Shown: positions 1 through 9,220, counted from the stretch's first letter. The stretch: DNA of 64,000 nt from Roseibium sediminis (GCF_008711325.1 NZ_VXDB01000006.1:62001-126000), one strand, 5' to 3'. Notes: a model not told the origin generated them from the letters alone. A program made the numbers and translations.

Positions 1-745
1 GCCACTTTTCGGCGCGGCCTGTGGTCAGTTTCAGTCCGCTTTCGGGATCAAGAAATTCGACCCGCCCATCAAAGGGAAAGGTCTCTTCGATAGGGTCCAG
101 CACTTGAACCAGATGACCGCGGGCACCTGTCCCCGCAACGTGATGCACCCAGTCGGCAATTTGCTCGACCGGATCCAGAAGGTCGGCGAACAGAACAACA
201 TCGGAGAACCGCTGCACACCGTTTGTGTCTGGCAGGGCCGTAGGCTTGCCAAGATGAGCCAACGCTCCGGCAAGACGCTCGGCGGCCTTTCGGTCCGAGA
301 AGGGACGCGTCACGCCGGTCAGGCCGATCCGTTCGCCGGAATCGGCCAGCATGTCTGCAAGGGCGAGCATGAGAACGATTGCCCGGTCGCGTTTGGAAAC
401 AGGGGAGAGGCGAGACTGGAAGGCCATGGAGCTGGAAAGGTCAGCCCACAGCCAGACCGTATGGGCCGCTTCCCACTCGCGTTCGCGCACGTAAAGATGA
501 TCATCGCGGGCTGACCTGCGCCAGTCGATCCGTTTGGCTGGCTCGCCCATGTTGAATGGCCGGAACTGCCAGAAGCTTTCGCCGGGACCCGCCCGGCGTC
601 TTCCATGCCAACCGGCGATCACGGAATTGGCGACATGGCTTGCATCAATCAGGAGGTCCGGCAGGGCCTCGGCAACCGAGCGCGCCTCGCCAATGATGTT
701 TGGCCAGTTTGCCTGATCGCCTATATCCTTCTGGACCTGTGCCAT
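1..745 (-). CDS. DUF58 domain protein (C-terminus cut by window edge)
   Basis: Cytosolic DUF58 protein, partner of a MoxR AAA+ ATPase; function not established, and the pair is usually linked to envelope or protein-complex assembly. About 248 codons are visible, from ATG at 745 to the left edge with no stop. Conserved DUF58 core is seen around residues 52-92 (RAGPGESFW, RIDWRRSA, REREWE), followed by a vWA-like DLSSS motif at residues 102-106 that could form a metal site. It starts 25 bases after the moxR stop on the same strand, so the two are probably co-transcribed. The start was chosen because the DUF58 match begins soon after it. Confidence 0.88.
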   Translation of the reverse strand, partial: MAQVQKDIGDQANWPNIIGEARSVAEALPDLLIDASHVANSVIAGWHGRRRAGPGESFWQFRPFNMGEPAKRIDWRRSARDDHLYVREREWEAAHTVWLWADLSSSMAFQSRLSPVSKRDRAIVLMLALADMLADSGERIGLTGVTRPFSDRKAAERLAGALAHLGKPTALPDTNGVQRFSDVVLFADLLDPVEQIADWVHHVAGTGARGHLVQVLDPIEETFPFDGRVEFLDPESGLKLTTGRAEKW

Positions 746-770
746 GATGCCATGCCTTTCGCCCGATGCC

Positions 771-1790
771 TTAGCCGATACGTGCCTTGACGCGCGCAAT
801 GACGTTTCTGACCGTGTGGCCATCTGCACGTGCGGCAAATGTCAGCGCCATGCGGTGCTGCAGGATGGGTTCTGCAAGCGCGAGAACATCATCGACCGAT
901 GGAGCGAGACGTCCGTCAACCAGCGCCCGTGCCCTTACAGTCAGCATCAGGGCCTGGCTGGCGCGCGGACCGGGGCCCCACGCAATCAGCTTGGTGACAT
1001 CATCACGGTCAGCTCCTTCAACGGGGCGAGCTGCACGGACGAGCTCGAGGATTGCGTTGACCACGGACTCCCCGACCGGCATCTGGCGAACAAGCTGCTG
1101 GTATTCGGCGAGTTCCGCCGCTTCCATGGCAACTTTTGGCTCTGCCTGATGTGCGCCTGTCGTTTCAAGCAGGATGCGCCGTTCGGCCTCCATGTCCGGA
1201 TAGTGGACATCGATCTGCATAAGGAAACGATCGAGCTGGGCTTCGGGAAGGGGATAGGTGCCTTCCTGCTCCAGCGGGTTCTGGGTTGCCAGAACGTGGA
1301 AAGGACGCGGCAGCTTGTGCGGTTGGCCGGCTACCGTCACATGATATTCCTGCATCGCCTGCAACAGCGCCGATTGCGTGCGCGGGCTGGCGCGGTTGAT
1401 TTCGTCAGCCATCAGAAGCTGGGAGAAAATCGGCCCTTGAATGAAACGGAAGGCGCGGCTTCCGTCCTGCGCTTGTTCCATCACCTCGGCACCGAGGATA
1501 TCGGACGGCATGAGGTCGGGTGTGAACTGGATGCGCCTTGCATCAAGGCCGAGTACGACGCCGAGGGTCTCGACCAGTTTGGTCTTTGCAAGGCCCGGAA
1601 CACCGACCAGCAGCCCGTGGCCACCAGCGAGGATGGTCACGAGGGTCTGTTCGACGACGGTTTCCTGACCAAAGATGATTTTCGCGATGTCGGCCTTGGC
1701 CTGGGTGACACGGGCGACGGCCTTCTCCGCTTTCTCGGCGATTGCCGCTTCGTCGATTGTTCCCGCCGGGGATGGGGTCACTGCGCTCAT
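771..1790 (-). CDS. MoxR-family AAA+ ATPase
   Basis: AAA+ ATPase of the MoxR family, thought to act as a chaperone for vWA/DUF58 partners. Walker A GVPGLAKT lies at residues 63-70, Walker B LLMADE near 125-130, and the sensor-like ATQNP near 168-172, with the AAA lid following. Length (339 aa) is normal for the family. It is the first gene of a leftward pair with the DUF58 gene and diverges from the DUF1285 operon, so the 265-base gap between them should hold both promoters. The family call is firm; the substrate is unknown. Confidence 0.95.
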   Translation of the reverse strand: MSAVTPSPAGTIDEAAIAEKAEKAVARVTQAKADIAKIIFGQETVVEQTLVTILAGGHGLLVGVPGLAKTKLVETLGVVLGLDARRIQFTPDLMPSDILGAEVMEQAQDGSRAFRFIQGPIFSQLLMADEINRASPRTQSALLQAMQEYHVTVAGQPHKLPRPFHVLATQNPLEQEGTYPLPEAQLDRFLMQIDVHYPDMEAERRILLETTGAHQAEPKVAMEAAELAEYQQLVRQMPVGESVVNAILELVRAARPVEGADRDDVTKLIAWGPGPRASQALMLTVRARALVDGRLAPSVDDVLALAEPILQHRMALTFAARADGHTVRNVIARVKARIG

Positions 1791-2055
1791 GTGTCACCTC
1801 TTTCGTGGGGCCTGACCGGAAAGAATCCTCTGCTGCCTGCTCGATCAAGGGGATCGTCTTCCGGGTCGACTCTCCCATGGATATGTCGAGTTTGGCATCA
1901 TCTGATTCACTAGATAAGTCGCAAATTATTGCGAGACAGGGGCAATTTCGTCTTCGTCGGCGTGAAAACCTGCCTTTGCCATGATTGACATGGGGTATTA
2001 TCCGGCCCACACCGGAACGGAAGATCACCAATCGAGCGCTCGGGCGGGAGAGGTC

Positions 2056-2655
2056 ATGACGGGAGAGATCCTGAACGCAATGCAGATGCCGAAGGGGCTT
2101 GCTGCCCTCATGGAACGTGCTGGTTCTCCTCGCAAATCCTTGCCTCCGGTAGAGAAATGGAACCCGCCCTATTGTGGCGATCTGGACATCAAGATCGCCT
2201 CCGATGGGGGGTGGAGTTACAACGGCAGCTCCATTGGCCGTGAGGCTCTGGTCCGACTGTTTGCGTCTGTTTTGCGGAAGGATGAGGACGGTCGACACTA
2301 TCTCGTTACACCTGTGGAAAGGATCGGAATTTCGGTGGAGGACGCTCCGTTTGTCGCCGTCGAAATGGATGTTCAGGGTGAAAACGTGAAACGGCAGATC
2401 ATTCTGCGCACGAATGTGGGAGACATTGTCGAGGTTGGAGAGGCCTGCCCGCTCCGGTTCGAGATCGATCCGAACAACGAAGGTCTGAAGCCCTACGTGC
2501 GGGTGCGCGGGCGTCTCGACGCACTCTTTGCCCGTCCCTTGCTCTATCAGCTCGCGGAGTGTTTCGAAGCTCACCCCGATGATGAAAGTCGGTTTGGTGT
2601 GTGGAGCGGTGGAGAGTTCTTTGATTTGCCGGAAGATGCCTTATCTAATGGGTAA
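2056..2655 (+). CDS. DUF1285 family protein
   Basis: Conserved alphaproteobacterial protein of unknown function. The sequence carries the DUF1285 pattern: PPYCGDLDIKI near the start, GWSYNGSSIGREALVRLF, then RHYLVTPVE and NVGDIVEVG, followed by RGRLDALFARPL. I take ATG 2056 (199 aa) because GGGAGAGG lies just upstream; an in-frame ATG at 1981 would add 25 unconserved residues. It heads an operon with the Nudix hydrolase, DUF6111 and cca genes. Orthologous operons make a link to RNA or nucleotide metabolism tempting, but nothing in this sequence proves it. Confidence 0.85.
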   Translation: MTGEILNAMQMPKGLAALMERAGSPRKSLPPVEKWNPPYCGDLDIKIASDGGWSYNGSSIGREALVRLFASVLRKDEDGRHYLVTPVERIGISVEDAPFVAVEMDVQGENVKRQIILRTNVGDIVEVGEACPLRFEIDPNNEGLKPYVRVRGRLDALFARPLLYQLAECFEAHPDDESRFGVWSGGEFFDLPEDALSNG

Positions 2656-2693
2656 CCTATAGCGAAATCCGAACAAGGCTGATCCGGTCATCC

Positions 2694-3347
2694 ATGACAT
2701 CCATCTTTTCCCATTCAGGCGAGACGCTCGCAGATGAAGCGATCCGGTCCATTCGCAGCCGGTTGACCGCGCTTGGGTCTGCGTTGGAAGGGCGGGACAC
2801 GGGAGATCATATCCTCAATCCGGGAATGGGGCCGTATGCCCGCGCAAAAGGCGCTCCCAAGGATGCCGCTGTTCTCATCCCGATCATTCGGGACAGCGAC
2901 GGTCCCCATGTGGTGTTGACGCAGCGGACCCCGCACCTGTCGTCCCACGCAGGCCAGATCGCCTTTCCCGGCGGAAAGATTGATCATAACGATGGAACAG
3001 CAGAACGGGCAGCCCTGCGCGAGGCGGAAGAGGAAATCGGCCTGTTATCTTCCGACGTTCAGCTGGTTGGTCGCCTTTCCCCTTACCTGACCGGGTCCGG
3101 GTATCGCATCATCCCCGTGGTGGCAGAGCTTGCCGAACGTCCCTTGCTCCGTGCCAATCCTGATGAGGTAGACGATATTTTCGAGGTACCCTTGCCGTTT
3201 CTGATGGACCCGGCCAATCATCAGACCCAAAGCCTCGTCTGGAACGGTCAACGCCGGTATTTTTACGCCATGCCCTACGGCAAGCGCCACATCTGGGGCG
3301 TGACCGCCGGAATCATTCGATCCCTTTATGATACGGTGTTTGCCTGA
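2694..3347 (+). CDS. Nudix hydrolase, probable CoA pyrophosphatase
   Basis: Probable coenzyme A diphosphatase (NudL-like), splitting CoA or acyl-CoA into phosphopantetheine and ADP. The Nudix box is present at about residues 94-116 (GGKID..., REAEEEIG), and just before it stands the CoA-pyrophosphatase signature LTQRTPHLSSHAGQIAFPGG (residues 75-94), which separates this group from general Nudix enzymes. 217 aa is typical. It starts 38 bases after DUF1285, and its stop overlaps the next start by one base (TGATG), indicating translational coupling within the operon. Confidence 0.92.
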   Translation: MTSIFSHSGETLADEAIRSIRSRLTALGSALEGRDTGDHILNPGMGPYARAKGAPKDAAVLIPIIRDSDGPHVVLTQRTPHLSSHAGQIAFPGGKIDHNDGTAERAALREAEEEIGLLSSDVQLVGRLSPYLTGSGYRIIPVVAELAERPLLRANPDEVDDIFEVPLPFLMDPANHQTQSLVWNGQRRYFYAMPYGKRHIWGVTAGIIRSLYDTVFA

Positions 3348-3607
3348 TGCTTCGTGTTGTCCTGACCCACCTTGCCCTCTTTGTTCTGCCGTTTGCCGGT
3401 TACGCAGTCTGGTTGTTCTTGAACAAGAAGGCCCAGACCTCCGAAAACTGGAGGAATGGGCCGATGGGATGGCTGACCCTGTCGGGCATTGGCCTTGTGA
3501 TGGCAAGCCTTGTGTGGCTGGCGTCGTTCAAGCACATGCCGGAAGGCGCTGAATATCGTCCATCGCGGATGGAAAACGGTGTTTTCATCCCCGGTCACTA
3601 CGAGTGA
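3347..3607 (+). CDS. DUF6111 family small membrane protein
   Basis: An 86-residue integral membrane protein of unknown function with two predicted transmembrane helices (about residues 4-25 and 42-60) and a short soluble tail ending FIPGHYE. The pattern and its position between a Nudix hydrolase and cca match the DUF6111 family of Hyphomicrobiales. The start codon overlaps the Nudix stop by one base, and the stop is three bases before the cca start, so it is embedded in the operon and clearly translated with it. Confidence 0.85.
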   Translation: MLRVVLTHLALFVLPFAGYAVWLFLNKKAQTSENWRNGPMGWLTLSGIGLVMASLVWLASFKHMPEGAEYRPSRMENGVFIPGHYE

Positions 3608-3610
3608 TCC

Positions 3611-4846
3611 ATGACCGGCGTGTCGAACATTCCTCCTGACCTGTCTGGTGAAGCCTGGCTTCAAGCGCATGGAGCCCAGGCGGTTTTCCTGGCATTGGAG
3701 GCAGCTGGAGCTGAAGCTCGGGCTGTCGGAGGGGCTGTGCGCAACAGTCTTTTGCGGCAACAGGTCGCCGATGTCGATATTGCCACCACAGCTCGCCCGG
3801 ACAAGGTGGTGAACGCGGTCGAGAAGGCCGGCCTCAGAGCTATTCCGACCGGCATTGATCATGGAACGATCTCTGTTCTCAGCAATGGTGAGCTTTATGA
3901 GGTCACCACCTTGCGGCAGGATGTGGAGACCTTCGGGCGTCAGGCGCGGGTGGTTTTTGGCACAGACTGGCTTGAGGATGCGCGGCGCCGTGACTTCACC
4001 ATGAACGCGATCTATGTCGACCGAAAGGGCGTTATTTTCGACCCCCTTGGGGGCGTGACTGACTGCCTTGAAGGGCGGGTCAGGTTTATCGGCGACCCTG
4101 AAAAGAGGATACGTGAGGACTATCTCAGGATACTGCGTTTTTTCAGGATCCACGCCACTTATGGCTCTGGGGAACTCGATCACGAGGGACTGAAAGCCTC
4201 GGTTTCGCTGAAAGACGGGTTGGACTCCCTCTCGGCAGAGCGCGTGAGCTCGGAACTAAAACGAACTTTCCTCGCTTCTGGAGCGGTCGGTGTCTTGCCG
4301 GTCATGGGAGAGGCTGGAATTCTCGGTGCTTTGCTGGGCGATGACATTGAGAGCTCGGCATATTGTGCTCTTTCCGAACTTTGCCGAGAAGTTGGAGAAA
4401 AAATCTCCTATGGACTGTCGCTGGCGGTCCTTGTTGAACCACAGTCTGCCCGCCTAGGTGCCTTGGCCGACAAGCTGAAGCTTTCGAAAGCCGACCGGGA
4501 CCAGATGCTCGCTGCCGCATCTGCCTGTCAGGATCTCTGTGGCTGCGCAGACGGCATCAAGGTGCCGCATCTTCTTTATCGTCACGGCCGTAAGGCCTTG
4601 ATTGATGGCCTGTTGCTGTTTGCAGCTCGTCAACGGGGCGATGTGCTGTCGGGTGAGATGCTGAAATCCCTGCTGTCCGATATCACGGCAAGTCAGGTTC
4701 CGCAGTTTCCGTTATTGGGGCGCGATTTATTGGCGGCGGGTGTTGCTGCCGGTCCCGGCCTCGGAGCCGAATTGGCACGCCTCGAAAGGCTTTGGTCGGA
4801 GAGCAATTTCAAGCTGAGCAAGAGCGAGCTTCTGCTTCATTTGTGA
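3611..4846 (+). CDS. cca: CCA tRNA nucleotidyltransferase
   Basis: Adds or repairs the 3'-terminal CCA of tRNAs using CTP and ATP. The class II head domain is readable: flexible GGAVRN loop (residues 40-45), catalytic DVD carboxylates (54-56), the RRDFTMNA motif (126-133) and the YLRILRFFRIHA neck helix (171-182). The C-terminal half is a helical tRNA-binding body, and 411 aa is normal. Last gene of the DUF1285-Nudix-DUF6111 operon, starting three bases after the preceding stop. A weak GCGC-TTATA-GCGC hairpin follows at about 4866, without a good T-run. Confidence 0.95.
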   Translation: MTGVSNIPPDLSGEAWLQAHGAQAVFLALEAAGAEARAVGGAVRNSLLRQQVADVDIATTARPDKVVNAVEKAGLRAIPTGIDHGTISVLSNGELYEVTTLRQDVETFGRQARVVFGTDWLEDARRRDFTMNAIYVDRKGVIFDPLGGVTDCLEGRVRFIGDPEKRIREDYLRILRFFRIHATYGSGELDHEGLKASVSLKDGLDSLSAERVSSELKRTFLASGAVGVLPVMGEAGILGALLGDDIESSAYCALSELCREVGEKISYGLSLAVLVEPQSARLGALADKLKLSKADRDQMLAAASACQDLCGCADGIKVPHLLYRHGRKALIDGLLLFAARQRGDVLSGEMLKSLLSDITASQVPQFPLLGRDLLAAGVAAGPGLGAELARLERLWSESNFKLSKSELLLHL

Positions 4847-4919
4847 TTAATGTATACGTATTTGCGCTTATAGCGCGTAATTTAGATTGCGCCCTAAGGG
4901 AAGTTGTTATCTTTTCGTG

Positions 4920-4933
4920 CTTACTTTACGTCA
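4920..4933 (+). promoter_or_regulatory. 14-bp motif CTTACTTTACGTCA upstream of HD-GYP gene
   Basis: CTTACTTTACGTCA lies 29 bases before the ATG of the first HD-GYP gene. A near copy, CTTACGTTACGTCA (13 of 14 identical), lies upstream of the chemotaxis receptor at 11752-11765. Both precede signalling genes at similar distances, so a shared regulator or promoter element is possible. Nothing else supports a specific protein. Confidence 0.35.
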
Positions 4934-4962
4934 CAGGGTGAGTGTGAACGGGAAAGTGAACA

Positions 4963-6084
4963 ATGAAGCTTTTGTTGGTCGCTGACGGTGATCTACTGAG
5001 AAGGGCCTATTTCAAGGATCTCTCTCGCTTCTTTCTTTGCAAACTAACCGAAATGTCCGCTGCTTCAGCGGCCGATTTGTCGAAGGCTGACCTCGTTCTC
5101 ATCGATTTTGACCGGGCGACACCTCGCGCCATACAGCACCTGAAGGCTGCTGCCAGCAAGAACAAGTCCCTGAAAATTCTCTGCATTGTCACCAAGGGAG
5201 ATCGTTGGGCGCCTGCGCAGGCTGCTGCATTCGGGCAAGTTGCGATCTTCGATCGGGAAAATGGGCTGCGCTCCTTGATCAGTACGATCCGCGATCTTTT
5301 TGCTGCACCACAATTCGATAGATCCCGGCTACAGCACCTGGACCGGGATGTTCAGGTTGCATTCGGCAAGGCAAATGACTTTCTGAACGAAATGCCGTTT
5401 GCGTTGACACCGGAATCGGATTTTCCGACACGATTGATGATGCAGGCGGCGACCTCCGTTACGGATGCATTGCATGAGAAGGGAATTGGCCCTTGGGTTG
5501 GTGCCGTCGAAAGTCATCACAGCCATACTTACCGGCATTCGTTGTATGTTGCCGGGCTCGTTACGTCCTTTTCCCAGTCGCTGGGGTGGAACAGAGCCGA
5601 TCAGTATACAATGGCAGCTGCCGGTCTCGTTCATGATATCGGGAAGACGAAGATCCCCCTGGCAATCCTCGACAAGCCGGGCAAGCTGACCAATTCCGAG
5701 TTCGACCTGATCAAAAAGCATCCTGTCTTCGGCTATGAAATCCTGCATGAGCGTCAGGAAGTTCCGGACGAAATCAAGCATATGACCTTTCATCATCATG
5801 AATTCATGGATGGAAGCGGATATCCGGAAGGTCTGAAGGCTGATGAACTTCATCCGATGGTCCGGGTGATGACGATCTGCGACATCTTTGCCGCGCTGAC
5901 CGAAAAGCGCTCCTACAAGGAGGCGCTCTCGCCACGTGTTGCCTATACCGAGCTTATGGATATGGGGGGCAAGTTGGACCAGTCCCTTGTTCGCAAGTTC
6001 ACAAAGGTCGTGACGGCGGTTGCCAACAAGGATGTTGGTGGGTCAGGTGCATTCGTGAAAGCGGAAAAGCTGAAGTCCGCATAA
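4963..6084 (+). CDS. HD-GYP domain protein with receiver-like N-terminus (copy 1)
   Basis: Probable cyclic-di-GMP phosphodiesterase. The C-terminal HD-GYP domain shows HDIGK at residues 224-228, the KKHP region at 251-254, HHHE at 277-280 and DGSGYP at 283-288, all the family's metal and substrate signatures. The first 115 residues look like a degenerate receiver: a hydrophobic strand ending in DGD (8-10), LVLIDFD (44-50) where the phospho-Asp would lie, and a strand at 71-77. The usual switch Thr/Ser and Lys positions are not clear, so phosphorylation is doubtful. A paralogue follows downstream with the same architecture. No transmembrane segment, so cytosolic. Confidence 0.92.
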   Translation: MKLLLVADGDLLRRAYFKDLSRFFLCKLTEMSAASAADLSKADLVLIDFDRATPRAIQHLKAAASKNKSLKILCIVTKGDRWAPAQAAAFGQVAIFDRENGLRSLISTIRDLFAAPQFDRSRLQHLDRDVQVAFGKANDFLNEMPFALTPESDFPTRLMMQAATSVTDALHEKGIGPWVGAVESHHSHTYRHSLYVAGLVTSFSQSLGWNRADQYTMAAAGLVHDIGKTKIPLAILDKPGKLTNSEFDLIKKHPVFGYEILHERQEVPDEIKHMTFHHHEFMDGSGYPEGLKADELHPMVRVMTICDIFAALTEKRSYKEALSPRVAYTELMDMGGKLDQSLVRKFTKVVTAVANKDVGGSGAFVKAEKLKSA

Positions 6085-6548
6085 TTTTTCGCTCCCAGGC
6101 CATGTCACAATTGTTCTGATTCCAAGTTGCAGGCCCTGCGACCCGGATACCTCTTGGTTATTCGATCAATGAAGTAATCCTGAGAAGGTGTTTTCAGGAT
6201 TGGCTCTCCAAGTTGATTTCGCATAGCCAAAAATAACAATATTTCTTATTATTTCTATCTAGAGTGAGTGATATTATATATCTATTCTTTTGCAATGTTT
6301 CTTTGTATTTATTAATTCCGGTTTTTCTGTTTGTAGTATTTAATTGCCGCTGGGGTTGGTGTGAAGATTATATTTGCCGATATGACGTTGTGATTTCTTT
6401 GTCGTCTAAATATTCCGGTGAAAATTATGCTGTCTTTTGAACCAAAGCCCTCTCAAGTCGAATTTTATTCATTCAAATAAATGTATTGGTCACACTTTTC
6501 GATTGTTCTAGCTGAACGTGCGAGGGGTTCTTTCAGGGTGATCGTTGC
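6085..6548. other. AT-rich intergenic spacer between the two HD-GYP genes
   Basis: No gene is supportable here. From about 6220 to 6480 the sequence turns strongly AT-rich (runs such as AAAATAACAATATTTCTTATT and TGATATTATATATC), unlike the GC-rich neighbours. It contains one perfect 8-bp inverted repeat at 6176-6201. Such a tract could be a complex promoter, a binding region for a nucleoid or xenogeneic-silencing protein (MucR/Ros-like proteins prefer AT-rich DNA), or a remnant of foreign DNA. Confidence 0.6.
6176..6201. promoter_or_regulatory. Perfect inverted repeat AATCCTGA/TCAGGATT
   Basis: Eight-base arms AATCCTGA (6176-6183) and TCAGGATT (6194-6201) with a 10-base loop, about 90 bases after the first HD-GYP stop. 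No T-run follows, so it is a poor intrinsic terminator; it may still protect an mRNA end or be an operator. Confidence 0.4.
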
Positions 6549-7682
6549 ATGAATGTTGCGCTGATTGCGGATGGCGATGTTTATCGACATCCAATGTTTT
6601 CCGGTTTGCCGGAGCGTTTTAGCTGCAGACTTTTCGGAATGCGGGAGTTTCTTGCTCGCGCGACCGCCGGGTTGACCCTTGTTGTCGTCGATATCGCCAA
6701 TGCCTCTCGCGAAGGATTGCAGCATCTGCGAAATCAGCTTGCTATGCTATCCGGCGTTCCCGTGCATTTTATCGCAACACCCGGACTGCGTTGGGAAATC
6801 GTGCAGGCGAACTCCTTTCCGGGAATCCTTTTGTTCGACCGCCGGCTCGGCTCTGAAGGACTTGCAGGCCTGCTTCGAGAGCATGGCCGCCAGATTCTTT
6901 CCCGCAAGACCGGAGGTCGCGTTCCGCAACAGACCCGAAAAGCCTTGCTTGAGGGAGCCAAGCTTCTGGAGGCAGTCGCCGATTCCGTCGCTTCGACTGA
7001 AAAGCTTCCCACGCGACTTTTAAAGCAGGCGAGCGAGTCCCTTACAGAAGCGATGGCTGCAGACGGACTCATGCCGTGGGTCAACGCCGTTGCCCATCAC
7101 CACAGTGGGACGTATCGGCATTCGCTCCATGTGGCGGGTCTTACGGCTGCGTTTTCTGCCGAACTCGGTTGGCCTGTTCAGGCAAGAAACCTGATGGCAG
7201 CTGGCGCCCTTTTGCACGATATCGGCAAGATGCGCATTTCGCTGTCCATTCTTGACAAGCCGGGTCGGCTGACAAGCGAGGAATTTGACGAGATCAAGAA
7301 GCACCCGGTCTACAGCCAGGACATACTGGATAAGCGCCCGGAAATTCCGGAACCCTTGAAGATCATGGCAGTCCAGCATCATGAGTATCTGGATGGTTCA
7401 GGTTATCCGAAGGGCCTGAGGGCAGATCAGCTTTGTCCGCGTGTTCGAGTGCTCACCATCTGCGATGTCTTTTCGGCCATGACCGAGACACGAGCCTACA
7501 AGAAAGCCTATCCGCCCGAAGTTGCGTTTCAGGAATTGGAAAAGATGGGCGGAAAACTGGACCAGTCTTTGGTCAAGACTTTTCGCAAGCTCGTGATTGA
7601 TTTGGAAATGGGTCGGATCAACCGCCGCGAAGCCCGACAAAAGGCGGCGGCTCGTCAGCAACGGGAATTGCTGGCTGGCTAG
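6549..7682 (+). CDS. HD-GYP domain protein with receiver-like N-terminus (copy 2)
   Basis: Paralogue of the gene at 4963: same length class (377 aa), same DGD at residues 8-10, same LVVVDIA strand near 44-50, same linker, same HD-GYP domain (HDIGK 223-227, KKHP 250-253, HHEYLDGSGYP 277-287). A cyclic-di-GMP phosphodiesterase role is likely since all catalytic signatures are intact. The copies clearly differ in the N-terminal third, which suggests different input signals. The AT-rich spacer upstream gives it its own promoter region. The C-terminal tail is short and basic. Predicted cytosolic. Confidence 0.92.
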   Translation: MNVALIADGDVYRHPMFSGLPERFSCRLFGMREFLARATAGLTLVVVDIANASREGLQHLRNQLAMLSGVPVHFIATPGLRWEIVQANSFPGILLFDRRLGSEGLAGLLREHGRQILSRKTGGRVPQQTRKALLEGAKLLEAVADSVASTEKLPTRLLKQASESLTEAMAADGLMPWVNAVAHHHSGTYRHSLHVAGLTAAFSAELGWPVQARNLMAAGALLHDIGKMRISLSILDKPGRLTSEEFDEIKKHPVYSQDILDKRPEIPEPLKIMAVQHHEYLDGSGYPKGLRADQLCPRVRVLTICDVFSAMTETRAYKKAYPPEVAFQELEKMGGKLDQSLVKTFRKLVIDLEMGRINRREARQKAAARQQRELLAG

Positions 7683-7763
7683 GCTGTCCGCTGGCACGGA
7701 TTTGCGGGCAGCCTTCACGGGCCAATGAAATAAGCCAGGCTGGATGCTTGGCTTTGGTCTTGA

Positions 7764-8690
7764 TCAGGGCCACTTAACGACTGGCGGCATGGACGAAAGA
7801 ATTGAGGCGACATTGCCGCCTGTCTTCAGCCCGAAAATTGTTCCGCGATCATAGAGCAGATTATATTCCACGTACCGTCCGCGGCGAATGAGTTGTTCCT
7901 CACGCTCGGCCTCGGTCCATGTCTTCTCGAAATTCCGTCGCACCAGATCCGGATAAATCTTCAGGAAGGCGCGCCCTACATCCTGAGTGAAGGCGAAGTC
8001 GTCTTCCCATGTTCCGCTGTTCAGGTAGTCGTAGAAGATGCCGCCAATGCCGCGTGGCTCATCGCGGTGTTTTAGATAGAAATACTCATCGCACCATTTT
8101 TTGTAGGCCGGATAGTCGGCGACTGCATGCGGGGTGCAGGCCGCTTCCATGGCTTCGTGAAAGGCGACCGTATCCGGGTCTGTCTGGGTGCGCCGTGCAT
8201 CCAGTACCGGGGTCAAATCAGCGCCACCGCCAAACCACTGGCGGGTCGTAACCACCATGCGGGTGTTCATGTGAACCGCTGGCACATGCGGATTGTGCAG
8301 GTGAGCAATCAGGCTGATGCCCGATGCCCAAAACCTGGGATCTTCGTTGGCACCGGGGATCTGGCCGCGGAACTCTGGCGAAAACTCGCCGTGAACCGTC
8401 GATATGTGTACCCCGACCTTTTCGAACATACGGCCATGCATGAGCGACATGACACCGCCGCCGCCTTTAGCGCCGGTGCTGTCGGTTCTCTCCCAGGGTG
8501 TGCGGACAAACCGTCCTGGTTCCTTGTCACTCAAGGGGCCGGACAGCTCTCCTATTTCGTCTTCAATCCGCTCGAAACTTGCGCAGATCTGGTTGCGAAG
8601 ATCCTCAAACCACGCCGCTGCGGTTTTCTTCTTGTCCTCGATCCGCTCCGGGATCGGTCCGCCGCGTTGTTCAGGAGAGGGTGCGCTCAT
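7764..8690 (-). CDS. hemF: Coproporphyrinogen III oxidase, oxygen-dependent
   Basis: Converts coproporphyrinogen III to protoporphyrinogen IX with O2 in haem synthesis. Family hallmarks are visible: [60 protein letters not shown], and [18 protein letters not shown] near the C-terminus. At 308 aa it is full length. It reads leftward after trmL, 44 bases away, probably as one transcript, and converges with the second HD-GYP gene. Haem supply fits with the nearby cytochrome bc1 operon, though they are on opposite strands. Confidence 0.97.
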   Translation of the reverse strand: MSAPSPEQRGGPIPERIEDKKKTAAAWFEDLRNQICASFERIEDEIGELSGPLSDKEPGRFVRTPWERTDSTGAKGGGGVMSLMHGRMFEKVGVHISTVHGEFSPEFRGQIPGANEDPRFWASGISLIAHLHNPHVPAVHMNTRMVVTTRQWFGGGADLTPVLDARRTQTDPDTVAFHEAMEAACTPHAVADYPAYKKWCDEYFYLKHRDEPRGIGGIFYDYLNSGTWEDDFAFTQDVGRAFLKIYPDLVRRNFEKTWTEAEREEQLIRRGRYVEYNLLYDRGTIFGLKTGGNVASILSSMPPVVKWP

Positions 8691-8734
8691 CTATCGGTCT
8701 CTTGCTTGTTTCTGGCAGGTCGACGCCAAACTGT

Positions 8735-9220
8735 TCAAGGCTGTCTAGCATCTGCCGAAGGGACTGGAAACGCTTCCGTTTGACGCAAGGCTTCTCCCAG
8801 AACCATCCCGGCGGATATCGCCACATTGATTGATCGCATTCCTTCTGCCATCGGAATGGTCAGTCGTGCATCAACGATTTCGTGAACTGTTTCCGGAACG
8901 CCCGAAGATTCGCGACCCAGCAGCAGAATGTCCGTTGCTTGATACGAGAAATCCACATAGGGGCTGGAACTCTTGGTTGTCAGTAACAGAAGGCGCCTGT
9001 CCTCGCTTTCCCGCCATGCGTTGAAGGCTTCAAAATTGAGGTGGCGGATGAGACGTGCACGTTCCAGATAGTCCATCCCGGCTCGTTTCAGGGCGCTGTC
9101 GGACAGCGGAAATCCTGCGGGTTCAATGAGGTGCAGGTCAATTCCAAGACAGGCGGCAAGCCGCAACAAGGTTCCCGTGTTTTGCGGAATATCCGGCTGA
9201 TAGAGCGCAAGATGCGGCAT
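8735..9220 (-). CDS. trmL: tRNA (cytidine(34)-2'-O)-methyltransferase
   Basis: SPOUT-class methyltransferase that modifies the wobble ribose of some tRNA-Leu. The start LALYQPDIPQNTGTLLRLAA is the family N-terminus; LLLGRESSGVPE and LTIPMAEGMRSINVAISAGM form the knotted AdoMet site. 161 aa is standard, and no extra domain is present, which separates TrmL from longer TrmH/RlmB proteins. It precedes hemF on the minus strand and diverges from the first ABC exporter; the 174-base gap contains a repeat end (9341-9372). Confidence 0.95.
   Translation of the reverse strand: MPHLALYQPDIPQNTGTLLRLAACLGIDLHLIEPAGFPLSDSALKRAGMDYLERARLIRHLNFEAFNAWRESEDRRLLLLTTKSSSPYVDFSYQATDILLLGRESSGVPETVHEIVDARLTIPMAEGMRSINVAISAGMVLGEALRQTEAFPVPSADARQP

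Noticed and set aside
744-1913. Long plus-strand open frame opposite moxR
   Set aside because: It is antisense to a clear MoxR ATPase, has no ribosome site or homology, and arises from the codon pattern of GC-rich genes.
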